A stretch of 64,000 nucleotides of DNA from Pseudovirgaria hyperparasitica (taxonomy: Eukaryota; Ascomycota; Dothideomycetes; Acrospermales; Acrospermaceae): positions 826,614-890,613 of the forward strand of contig NW_022985551.1 in the NCBI RefSeq assembly GCF_010093815.1, given 5' to 3'. Numbering within the stretch: position 1 is the first letter of the stretch; each line of letters begins with the position of its first letter. Below, piece by piece: positions 1 through 9,771 of the stretch. Below the pieces are notes generated by a model. It was not told where the DNA came from and searched no databases. It saw only the letters and a program-made list of their open reading frames with translations. The position numbers and the translations under genes are program-made.

Positions 1-1022
1 CACCCCAGTCTTCTTTTGCCGGTGAAAGAGTCTGATCTTGAGGACTTGATCCAGTTACCATCTCCAGGCTCTTCAATTTCGAAGCAGAAGACGCTATCGT
101 CGATAACTGGGGATACGTATGGGTAACAAGTCGCTGTTTCAAGGCACTTGAGAGACTCTTACGCTGCCACGAAGACAAAGGAGGCTGAAGTACGGAAAGA
201 TCATCTTCGACAACTTCTGCCAGCTATGGCACAGTTAGAACTTGTTTCCTATGAACGTGGGGGACATACTTCTTTCAACTGCTGCATTGCACGAGTCTCC
301 TGTAGACCAGGAAGCCTCAAAATACCTTCCAATCCCTCGTCGTCTCCATCCAGTACAGCTTCTATACAGAACCTTGCCAAACGTTTGCTACCAATAACTT
401 CAGCGACTGAGGCTGTGCGCGACCACAGTCCAATATCAGCATCATCTTTGTCCAAAGCATTTGCAAAGTAGTCGAGCGCGATTACAGCTGCATTGATGAG
501 GTTCAGGGCAAGATCTTCAACCTTGAATTGGTCTTGTTCCTCTCTAGGGCGTGCTGTCCATTCCCTATGCCGTTGCACTAAGATGTCCATGAGCAGTTGA
601 CCATGGTTCTTATTTGACAGGTGAAGTATTTGAGGAAGAGTATTAGGCGCGCTGTCAGAGGGCGCAGGTAGTGCTACAGGTCCAGCCTCCACATCATCGG
701 GCAAAGCATATTCAAAATCAAACTGATCCCCCAGTAACTCCGATCTGCGATACTCGGATAAGGACTCGGGGTACTTGAAAACTTCGGAATTGAATAGGGA
801 GGCATAGGCTTCTTTTGCTTTATCGTATGACTGTGGTCCCTCGGAGTGGTACTTCAGTGCGTTTTGATACAGTTTCAATGCTTCCTCTATCTGAATCTCC
901 TTCGTGTTGTCGACTTCATCGTCGGATTCGCTGTCGGATTCGAGGTTGAGGGCTTTGAAGGTCGCCTAAAATCTGATCAGAACAGATCAATAGTCGATCA
1001 GGTTACTGAAATGACTCACCAT
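1..1022 (-). CDS. HIR3: Histone transcription regulator 3 (HIR complex subunit), N-terminal part
   Basis: The HIR complex deposits H3-H4 independently of replication and represses histone genes; Hir3 (CABIN1-like) is its large TPR-type scaffold. Three exons are visible on the minus strand: 1022-1020 (the ATG alone), 965-270 and 223-1, split by introns 1019-966 and 269-224. The protein starts M-ATFKALNLESDSESDDEVD, followed by a helical stretch with the ALKLYQNALKYHSEGPQSYDKAKEAY block typical of the Hir3 N-terminus, then LIAxAxxALDYF-like helical repeats. Phase is 0 at both introns and exon 3 stays open to base 1, so the rest of this large protein lies to the left. The identification rests on family recall of the N-terminal block; other TPR proteins are possible but less likely. 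Confidence 0.8.
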
Positions 1023-1491
1023 GATCGTATCAAAGTACGAGTATCAACAGTGACGCTGAATCCAATCAACTCTGTAATCTCGGGAATGTGTTGCCGTGGC
1101 CAGTCGCTCAAATACATACGCGACATGCGCATTTATTTAGTTCTTTGGTAGAGGCACATAGCTGAGAAGCCATCCAGAGAGATCGCAAGCTGTCAAGCAT
1201 AAGCCTTTGTGCTCGCCGCAGAGACGCGCAACTTCACGTGTGAGCTGTGACCTGGCGCGTCGTAACAGCCGGAGATACTCCGTTAATGGGTTCATGAACA
1301 TATTAGTGGGACCAGGTTGTAGACAACATACGTCTCATAGCTAATAGTCCATAAAGTTGCTCGCTACAATACACTCCGACGTCATGATGAGACCGTAAGA
1401 TCAAATTGTCTTCTCCACGAAGGTCCATACACGGAGGTTCATACAACTATTACACCCTTATACCCTGCCAATTCTACATCGCGACCTCGCA
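1023..1491. promoter_or_regulatory. Divergent intergenic region HIR3 / ChAPs
   Basis: 469 bases between two start codons on opposite strands, so it must hold both promoters and 5' leaders. I see no convincing ORF or repeat. No specific factor site is claimed. Confidence 0.5.
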
Positions 1492-3820
1492 ATGGTTACA
1501 GCGCCGTCCGTGCCGGAGTAGGTCTCAGCTTTATGATCTCCTTGCAGTTCCCGGCACCCTCGTAGCCTAATTGGCTTCAACTCATGTAGCTCTTCAAAGT
1601 TCATTTAGTTTACTAAAGCCACTGGATATACCTCCACGGCTATGCTATCGACACGAAAGATCAATACTGATATGTCGTGGCGTATAGGATATTCGAAGAT
1701 GACAGCCAATCAGTCATAGAAGCACGCACTGAATCACTCTCTGCCTTGCGCGAACTAGGACCTCCCGACTTGGTTCATCTTGTCAAACAGCCGGTCAAAT
1801 CGACCACGAAACAGGTACATGCGCTTACCGGACATCACGAAAAGCACAGCTAATCAAGACGATAAAGATTGGTGTATACCATCATGTCACTGGTGTAGAC
1901 GCCTCCTCTTCCGCCAGTCTTGCCGCCTATATCAACACCCTCACCTATAATCCACTTGATAAAACCAACAAGGTCACGCAGGGGCTCTATTGTTGCTACA
2001 ATGCGTTCTCCAGACTCGACATGCGCGTGCAGGTGGCAATTCCAGGAACTGTGGAAGCCTATTGCATCGACGAAAGGGGAGACAAAAGAGTTGCTACGGA
2101 TGAGCTTTGGCTAGAAACCTACCTTTGTAGTGTCTTACGCGCCTATTCCTATGCCGACGACGGTTCTGGAGAAGTAATCAAAAAGATTATAGGCGTACGA
2201 AGATTCAATCCAATTACCAGCACAGATGCGGAGCATAAGTTTCTTGATGCTGCTGAGCGCCTATTCTTCAATGGCTGGCAGCTGGGATCTGATCCAGAAA
2301 TCCAAGTACCAAATCTTGTCTCTAACCACCTTACGACTGGACTTTTGGACTATATTCACACGACTGGAAGATATCCATCGGGTATCAATTTGTTTGAGAA
2401 ACTCCGCACGCGCGACCCTGAAATATCATCCCTCCTCGCTCGAGTCTATATCGCCGCAGACGAGGAGGTCAAAGCAGTGCAGCTGCTGCATGACGCCATT
2501 CAGGAGCTTCCTATGGACTATTCCTTGTTAGACTGCCAAGCTGATTTTTGCAATCAGAAAGGACGACCGGATCTCGCTCTAGAAATAGCAAAACGTAGCG
2601 TTGTCTCAGCACCAAGTGAATTCGGCACTTGGGCTAGACTCGCAGAAATCTACGTGAATCTAGAGCAATGGGATCTGGCGCTTCTGACCTTGAACTCATG
2701 TCCAATGTTTACGTATCAAGATAAAGACGCCCCTCGCATACCCGAACCCCTCCGTCTCTCTCTACCGGCAATGCCAGAGACCATATGCGACGAGATTGAT
2801 GACAGCACCGTAGATGGAGACTCTGACGCGGTACATCCGACTTTGCGCAAGCTTCACGCAGCACAATTCAAAGGCACTTTTGCCAAAGCGTATACACTCC
2901 TAACTGAGATAGCCAAAAAGATCGGGTGGGATCAACTGCTCAAGATCCGTAGCCAAGTCTTCGTCATGGAAGAAGAATACCGCCACGAAAAGCAGACTGC
3001 CGCGCATGTGCCTGCCAGTAGAAATGCCAGCACCACCGCTCTCCACTCCCCGAGCCCCAACACCAACGGCAACAAGGGGAACGACGATGCAGACAGCGAA
3101 GAGGACACATCAGAAGGTGCATCAGAGACCGACCCCTCCTCCGCAGCTGAGGCCGAGGCCCAAAATCTGGAGAAGCCCAGTCTCACTGTTGCGTCAGAGA
3201 CAGTCAAGGCAGGCAGCGACGAGCCCGATCAGACAGCCCAGCAGAACTACACGCAATTCCATAACAAACGCTTGTGTGAACGCTGGCTCGACAACCTTTT
3301 CATGGTGCTGTATGAAGATCTGCGAGTGTACACCATCTGGCGCACGGAAATGGCACAATATCGCGAGCGTCAGCTCGCATACAAGAAATCTGCTGATGAG
3401 TGGGAAATCCTGGGAGAGCTGGCAGAGAGACTGCACCATTCTGACGAAGCCATCGAGGCATTTGAGTCTTGCCTGCAGATGAGGTTCAGCCCGAAGGCCA
3501 TGAAAGGCGTGTTAAAAGTGTATGAAACCCACAGCGATGTGAGGGAGAACCTAGGCGCGCTTATCCGGCTGGTCACATGGCAATACAGGTGGTATTCTGA
3601 GGTTGGTTACGTCCAGGACATTTCTGGAGTCATGCGGCTAATCTTTGGCTAGTTCTCGCCCTCTTTGCTATACAACGTACGGAAGCTCATAGAAGAAGAG
3701 GGTGCCGTGAAGGTTAGAAGTATTATTCAAGGCACGACAATGCCGCAGCACGTTCTGGACTTGACTCATCACTATGCGCAACTGTGTGCTGCCTTCAGGA
3801 GCAGTGGTACCGATGGCTGA
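1492..3820 (+). CDS. ChAPs family protein (Chs5-Arf1-binding; exomer subunit)
   Basis: ChAPs proteins (yeast Bch1, Bud7, Chs6, Bch2) form the exomer coat with Chs5 at the trans-Golgi and carry selected cargo such as chitin synthase to the surface. Four exons: 1492-1517, 1688-1814, 1868-3601 and 3653-3820; introns 1518-1687, 1815-1867 and 3602-3652; 684 aa in frame. The start MVTAPSVPE|IFEDDSQ is recovered only by splicing a 26-nt first exon across a 170-nt intron. Family signatures visible: ALRELGPPDLVHLVK, YHHVTGVDASSSASLAAYIN, DELWLETYLCSVLRAYSYADDGSGEVIKKI, then TPR-like helices (residues about 180-270), a low-complexity acidic insert, and the closing ChAPs block NKRLCERWLDNLFMVLYEDLR. I cannot say which yeast paralogue it matches; filamentous fungi usually have one or two. 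The last intron, if retained, stops at once. Confidence 0.9.
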
Positions 3821-4173
3821 GTCTATGATAGATATCCAGCCGCAGTCTGAAAAGCCGAGAATGAAACGTTATGTCGTTGAGAGATGGTATGTGCTTAGTC
3901 AAAAGTGTAGTGTTTTATATCCACGACAGGGCGGTGCTTCGCATAGCCAATATAATACCATCTGATATTTCATATTTTCGAATGCTCCAAGCAGCACTAT
4001 CACATCTGCAATATCGGCATGTCTTCAGTGTGAAAAGACAATGGTTTTTCATTCCTATATCACATATTCGCCGGGTGATCCCAGTAAGACCAATGACGCA
4101 GAAATCGCCGCAACCGTGAAGCAGTGAATACACCTTTTCCTTCGCATGCCCCCACCCCCATAACAGGTACTCT
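3821..4173. other. Convergent intergenic region ChAPs / RPS16
   Basis: 353 bases between two stop codons on opposite strands. It should hold both 3' UTRs and poly(A) sites. No gene or repeat seen. Confidence 0.5.
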
Positions 4174-4856
4174 TTAACGGTAGGATTTCTGGTATCTGGC
4201 ACGGGCACCCGGACCGCCAAACTTCTTGGGCTCGCACCGTCTGTTGTCGGCAACGAGGAGTGTGCGGTCGTATTGTACGAGGGCGGTCTTCAGTTGGTTC
4301 TTTGAGTGCTCATCGACGAATTTTTGGTAGTATGCAATCTGTAGCAGGCATTGTTAGCATTCCTTCTCAAATGCACGTTCCATTGTTTGCATCGTCAATC
4401 TTCTCGTTCTCGTTTTCCTTCTCTTGCAGGGTCTGGATCAACGTACGATTGACTTGGCAATGGCTTGTCGAATGGCGTAGATCTGGGAAGTGTGACCACC
4501 GCCGGAGACACGAACGCGGATGTCTACATCGGCGAACTTATCAAGTCCGAGGATGAGGACGGGTTCGTAGAGCTTGAAGCGCAGAACCTCAGGCTGGACG
4601 AGCGCGAGGGGCTTGCCGTTGACCTTGATGAGACCTTTTCCGGCCTAATAGCAACTCAATCAGTATTGTGCTCCCTCTACATTATAGCTGTATTCCCTGG
4701 CTTCTGTTGTAGTCGTACCTTGCAGTGAGCGACAGCTGCATAAAATTGTTAGCGATATGTATTCGAGATGGAGTCGCGCGAGCGAGCGGACTGATGGAGC
4801 ATACCAGTCGCGGTCTTCTTCTTGCCGAAGCACTGTACACTCTGTGTAGAAGCCAT
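4174..4856 (-). CDS. RPS16: 40S ribosomal protein S16 (uS9)
   Basis: Universal small-subunit protein uS9, whose C-terminal tail reaches the decoding centre near P-site tRNA. Four exons: 4856-4805, 4735-4719 (17 nt), 4644-4447 and 4338-4174; introns 4804-4736, 4718-4645 and 4446-4339. The spliced protein is 143 aa, the exact family length, beginning [17 protein letters not shown] and ending RYQKSYR, with the uS9 core [19 protein letters not shown]. Three introns in so short a gene is common in ascomycete ribosomal protein genes. The divergent neighbour (ARM protein) starts 277 bases away, so the promoter is compact. Confidence 0.97.
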
Positions 4857-5132
4857 TCTGGGCGATATGGCGATCAGAATGTGTCGTGAGGATGTTGGGT
4901 GGGCGTCGCTGTCGTTAGTTTCGATTCGTGAGGTTGTCTCGTCTACGATTTTCGCGGACTGGTGTGTCGCTCGCTTAGGTCTTGGCGCCTCAGACAACTA
5001 AGTAGGTGTGGTGGGAGCGCCAGCGCAGATCACGTGTAACGGCTCTCATACATGGTAGTGTGTCGTTTCCTCTGACTTAGCTTACGTTCCTTTTGCGCAA
5101 GGGCATCAAGTCTTCATGGCGTAAGGTTCCTG

Positions 5133-7222
5133 ATGAGTCTCAAAAGGACTGAAATGGGGCCACCGAGCCCAGGTCAGACAAACCACTACTGGTCTGAGGT
5201 CATACACGAACCGGAAGCATTGTGGAAGCAGTTTTTGAGCTACTTCGAGCAGAGAAAATGGCATGACGGTCAAGACTTGATGCATATTGGAAACGATGTC
5301 CGAAGGTCCTTGGAGGATAGTCCATTCGGCGTTCAAGCAATACAAATTATGGCAGACGCCGCAGGATCTCGTGGGTCGAATCCTAACAGTCATGGCAAAG
5401 CTTTGTCCGTGTATTTACATTGGCCGCAGATCCCGAGCTGAGGCCTAAGTATGAGGAGTTCGGCGTTTTATACCAATGTGCACAAGCAGCATTCACCGAG
5501 GGAAAGAGCAAAGATCTCACGAAGCAATATCTTCGTGTTGTTGGCAATTCCCTAGATGAGCAAACAGGAAAATGTCGAAAAGTCGTTCTCAGCTACCTAC
5601 CCAAACTGTCGAACTTCTTCCACAATCCAGATTTGGCCCCAATAGCAATCGGTCTTGCCATGAATCTTTGCGCTGAACCAGGCCCTGAAAGCGAATATGC
5701 TGTGGAGTTAGGTTTCGATGCCAAAGTGGCAAGTGGGTTGTGGGCTGGACTATTTCCGGAGAACAGTCCAGGATGCGACAGAGCCATCTCGTTCCTCGAG
5801 AACATATCAGACGACTTGCCAAGGAATCTTAGTACTGTTGAACCGCTCATCACCTTGAATTATTTGATACAAGCCATGACCATCCTCAAAGACCTTACGG
5901 TGTATGCGCGCTGTGCTGCAATCACGGTCAAGTATCTTGAGAACGATACTGTCAGGAGAGCTATTGCGAATGACGCCCCTATATTCAATTCTTGTATGGA
6001 TGTTTTGGTCGACAACGATAGGAGAGTACAGAAGCTCCTAGATCTCCCGGAAGCAACACGCAGAGAAGTGGTCCAGGACATTCAAGAGGAATTGTTTGAT
6101 TTTGACGACGCTGCCGAAGAACAAGGTAAGGAGGTGAACTTGAAACTTGTACAGCAACTTGTGAGTACGGAATCTCTTGGTAAAGCGCTCGTGCTTCTGT
6201 CTCAAGAAGATACATATAAGTCAACAATCGCAGAAGTTCTTCCTGAATGTGAGCTCATGAAGCTTGTGGATGTTATACGCTCAGAGACAAGCTCTGTTGC
6301 TGGGGTACACATTATGTGTGCATGTCTTATGCTTGCAAATATGGCAAGCAATACTTCGCTCTCGGAACGAGCCGTGCAGGAGATGGACGTACACCGCGCA
6401 GTACTAAATATCATTACGCCTGCTACCGATCGTAATATTCTGCGCGCCGCAGCTCAATGTCTCTTCCGCCTAGCTGAATCGAGTCTGAATCGCCCAACCT
6501 TGGGTACAGCAGGCGTACTCGAGGCATGTGCTTGCTTGCTATACCTAAAGGACCCACGCATAAGCCCCGAGGCAGCGTCCGTCATCAAGCGACTTCTGAC
6601 AGACACACCAGCCAATATTCCAAAAGTATTTTCCGGAATTTCAGAAACCAGTCGGCGACACATCCGAGAATGGCAATGGAAAAGCGATCTCACACAACCG
6701 CTGCCACCAACGCTCCTCGGTATAATCACGTCTATCTACGCCTCCAACACCGACGTTGCAGACCTCGCAGTTGCAGTCGTGGAAGTTGTCAAGATCGCAT
6801 GTAAACCTCATTCTGAGGCTCTTACCAATTCTTTTTTTGATGTAGCATTACATGAGCCTGAAACAGTAACGTCCACGCTCCATCCATTGTTCAAGCTCGC
6901 GCAAAATGACCCAAACAGCTACCCATGTCGAAGAGGCTTGTTCGCACTGGGTTTGCTCACGCACCATCAGCCATCTGCTGAATGTGTGATGCGCTATCTA
7001 GACTCTGATGCCGACGCGCTGGATAATTTAGAGAGACTAGTTGGAGCTGCGAGTGCAAACATATCTGTAGACAAGGCTTCACAGAGTGAGAAATCAACAC
7101 AAGCGTTGAAATCCACACTAAGCGTCATACTGTTCGGACTGCAGACAAACGTTCCAGAGCACAAGAGACCTCCGGGAGTTCGAGAGCGCGTGAATGAGAT
7201 GTTCAATAAGGTCACGAAGTAG
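5133..7222 (+). CDS. Armadillo-repeat protein, SmgGDS (RAP1GDS1)-like
   Basis: 676 aa in two exons, 5133-5370 and 5430-7222. The intron 5371-5429 has donor GTGGGT, branch CCTAAC and acceptor GCCGCAG, and gives the junction MADAAGS|HPELRPKYEEFG. The protein is almost all helical ARM-type repeats. Residues about 310-400, with CACLMLANMA..., AVQEMDVHRAVLNII and AAAQCLFRLAES...TLGTAGVLEACACLL, resemble SmgGDS, which binds small GTPases with polybasic tails and acts as a chaperone or exchange factor. An acidic patch (FDFDDAAEEQ) lies near residue 310. No catalytic motif is expected. The start ATG at 5133 is the first in frame; ATG 5154 is an alternative. SmgGDS membership is by pattern, not alignment; a generic ARM or importin-like scaffold is the alternative. 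Confidence 0.7.
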
Positions 7223-7481
7223 GTAGTGATCACGAAGGGATCGGAGATGACAACTTCATCTAACATCTTTATGCTGTACTCAATCGGTTTCGCAATGCTG
7301 CGCGACACAGACGAGCATAATAGAGGAGAAGTGGGCAGCGGATCAGGGGGACAGGGCGGAATGTTTGACGCAACTACGGCTCTGCCCAGCTAGCATTCAC
7401 AATCGCTCAATATCTGCTGGGTTTTCCTCTACGTAAACCACTCTCCCGATTCCAGCACGTACCACTTTAGTATCGTCCACT

Positions 7482-8394
7482 TTAATCCTCATCCCCATCG
7501 ACCTCCTCTAGATCATCCTCTTGTGGCACATCGCCGCCCTTGGCCTTTGCAGCTGCAGCCGCTGGCCCACCTTTCTTCGCCGTCGCCTCGGCTGCATCGT
7601 CAGCGTCATCAGAGGCTTCTTCGTCTTCTTCCGACGCATCTGGACCGCCATCTTCGGCGTCGGATCCGGCAGTGGGCTTCTCATCGTCAGGAGCCGGACC
7701 CTCGCGTTCGACTTTGCGCTTCTTGGGCTCTGTTGGGTGTCAGTATCCGTGGAAGATGTAGAAAGACACCCTGGTGGAGCAGGGGTAGAATTCATGAGGA
7801 GAGTAAGGCGAATAGTGAAATTAAGATGGGGGTTGCATACGAGGAGCTTTAGATTTTGGTTGCTCTTCTACGACCTCGTCCTCTTCCTCATCCTCTTCTT
7901 CTTCGTCCTCTTCCTCGTCGTAGTTCTCCGAGCCTTCGGAATCATATCTGGGCGGGCGAGATCAGCCTCAAGTCACTCTCAGAAGGAGGACTGTATCAAG
8001 AGTTGTGGTGCAAGCAATGTCAATGAGACAAATGTGATAACAGCGATGCTCAGAGCTAGAGGAAACTTAAATAATGACAGGTTAAGCGCCACAGCTACAG
8101 ACATCAAAGCTCAGGAGACAAGCTCCCAATGGGGAGCTATAACGACGGACGCGAAAGGCATGCCAGAAACAACAACACAAAGACGTATCGCAACGAAAGA
8201 AGACTCAAGGAACACAGTCGCAGTAGCCTCGCGATCACAATTGGGGGTATTTGTGGAATGCGACAGCAATAATAACGTTACAAGGCAAACGGCATGACGT
8301 CAAGAGAACGTTGAGCTTACTCTTCCTCCTCGTCAGACTCGTCAGAAGGGAGAGCCACGAGCTCCTCCTCGGCTTGTCGCTTACGGGTAGACAT
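7482..8394 (-). CDS. Small acidic nuclear protein, possibly a histone-chaperone-like factor
   Basis: 142 aa from three exons: 8394-8321, 7947-7841 and 7729-7482; introns 8320-7948 (373 nt, long for this genome) and 7840-7730. The protein opens MSTRKRQAEEELVALPSDE, has long Glu/Asp runs, a PKKRKV nuclear signal at residues about 61-66, an Ala/Lys-rich stretch, and ends QEDDLEEVDGDED. Charge pattern and size recall Chz1-type H2A.Z-H2B chaperones and other acidic nuclear proteins, but I cannot see a defined CHZ motif, so the function is inference. The large first intron might hide a further exon, although the exons given join in frame. Confidence 0.7.
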
Positions 8395-9771
8395 GATGAA
8401 GGGGCAATTAGAGTAGAGCTACAAAGGTGAAGGGAGAGGAATGGGAGGAAGAAAAGGAGGAGTTGGGAAAACGAGGAAAAGTTGAGGGGCCGGCTGAAGT
8501 ACATTATGAGCTCAGGTCAGGGCAGGGCAATGAGCTCAAGGCAGGGTAGGGCAGGGTAGGGCAGGCAAGCTGCGGGAAGGGGCTTTAGCGCTGCTGGGTG
8601 AGCGCGAGGGGAAACTGGAAGAGGCGTCTGTTTGCAGGCGGCGTAATCAAAGAGGGCCACCTGCACCAAGAACACCACCAACCTCTCCTGCTCCATGTCG
8701 GTCATCGTGCAGCAGACCTAGACTGGCCGATAATTTGGCCGCATTGCCAGGTACCAAAAGGAACACGCAGGGAAGTCCTCAATCAGACCGGTGGGGGAGG
8801 CCCGTACGAGCGGGAACTGTGCATTGCCTCCTCGCCGACGAAACCACTTTATCCTTCCTCTTCGCCCTGCGGCATATACACATATAGCAACCGGGAGACG
8901 ATCTTGTTTTCCGGGTTGCAGTCGTGATAGCTGCCGATGCTACCTTGTTTACGAGGCTGCAACACCCATTTAAAGGTATATTCTATGAGATCGTGCTCGT
9001 ACACCATACACCCAATAATCAAGCTTACCTGCACAAGCATAAAATGCTTTGAGGGCACTAGTCCACAGAGCCAAGTGTGATAAGTGACTTACGTGTAATA
9101 CATTGATGCCCGCGATCGTGTATAGCAATGGAAGTGAATTATCAAGGGTTGTTAAAAGGTGTGAGTGAACAGAGAGTCGAACTCGGCCCGTGTGAGAGGA
9201 AGATTCTAAGCGAAATTTTAGGCAGACATGAGCACCACTAGCCCACCCCGCCAAATCTTGTCTTTACATCAACCACCGTCGAACCTCAGTTGCACCCACG
9301 CTCCCTGCATTACACACTTGCGCTGCAACAGGCGGGCGCATTATTGCCGGATTCAGTTAAGAGAACGGGCGTTTTCTTCAGGTAGGTGCAGCTTTTCTAT
9401 CTTAAAAGTATTCCTCATCGTTTGCACTACAAAAGAGTCGTCTACGTCCTCGACGGTCACAGTCGCAGTTGCAGTCGTCGCTAGGCAGTCTATAGCCTAC
9501 GTAGACCTTTTTACACCATGCCTAAAGCACTAACTTTTTTCTTGAAGAGTAGATCGCTTATTCCACCTTGATTCCTTACGTTCGGGCAGCGAAGACGTTA
9601 CATTCACTGCCCTCGACGCATCGTAAACCCTTCGATATATATCCTTAACGCCAACGCGTTATATACTCTCGACGTTGAACATATGGACGAAGAACCAAGT
9701 TGAGACTTCACAATCAACTGCGCAACGTACAAGTTATCACTTTACTCCGGTCGAGCACATATTAGCCTATC
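8395..9771. promoter_or_regulatory. Divergent intergenic region, acidic protein / BRF1
   Basis: 1,377 bases with no convincing gene. It holds a short G-rich direct repeat (8516-8570), and from about 9230 to 9771 a pyrimidine-rich stretch that probably is the BRF1 promoter and 5' leader. Short ORFs here lack coding character. Confidence 0.45.
8516..8570. repeat. Degenerate GGGCAGGGTA direct repeat
   Basis: Several imperfect copies of GGGCAGGGTA / GGGCAGGGCA follow each other, with AATGAGCTCAAGGCA between blocks. The tract lies just upstream of the small acidic protein gene. Confidence 0.6.

Noticed and set aside
5371-5385. tRNA B-box-like GGGTCGAATCC
   Set aside because: No A box or cloverleaf around it; it lies in the intron of the ARM gene.
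5370-5400. Alternative 3' splice sites at 5389 or 5400 in the ARM gene
   Set aside because: They require weak donors or an intron under 30 nt; the 5371-5429 intron has good donor, branch and acceptor and keeps phase.
7521-8297. 258-codon open frame on the plus strand
   Set aside because: It overlaps exons and the long intron of the minus-strand acidic protein gene, and its sequence has no domain and mirrors Glu/Asp codons on the other strand.
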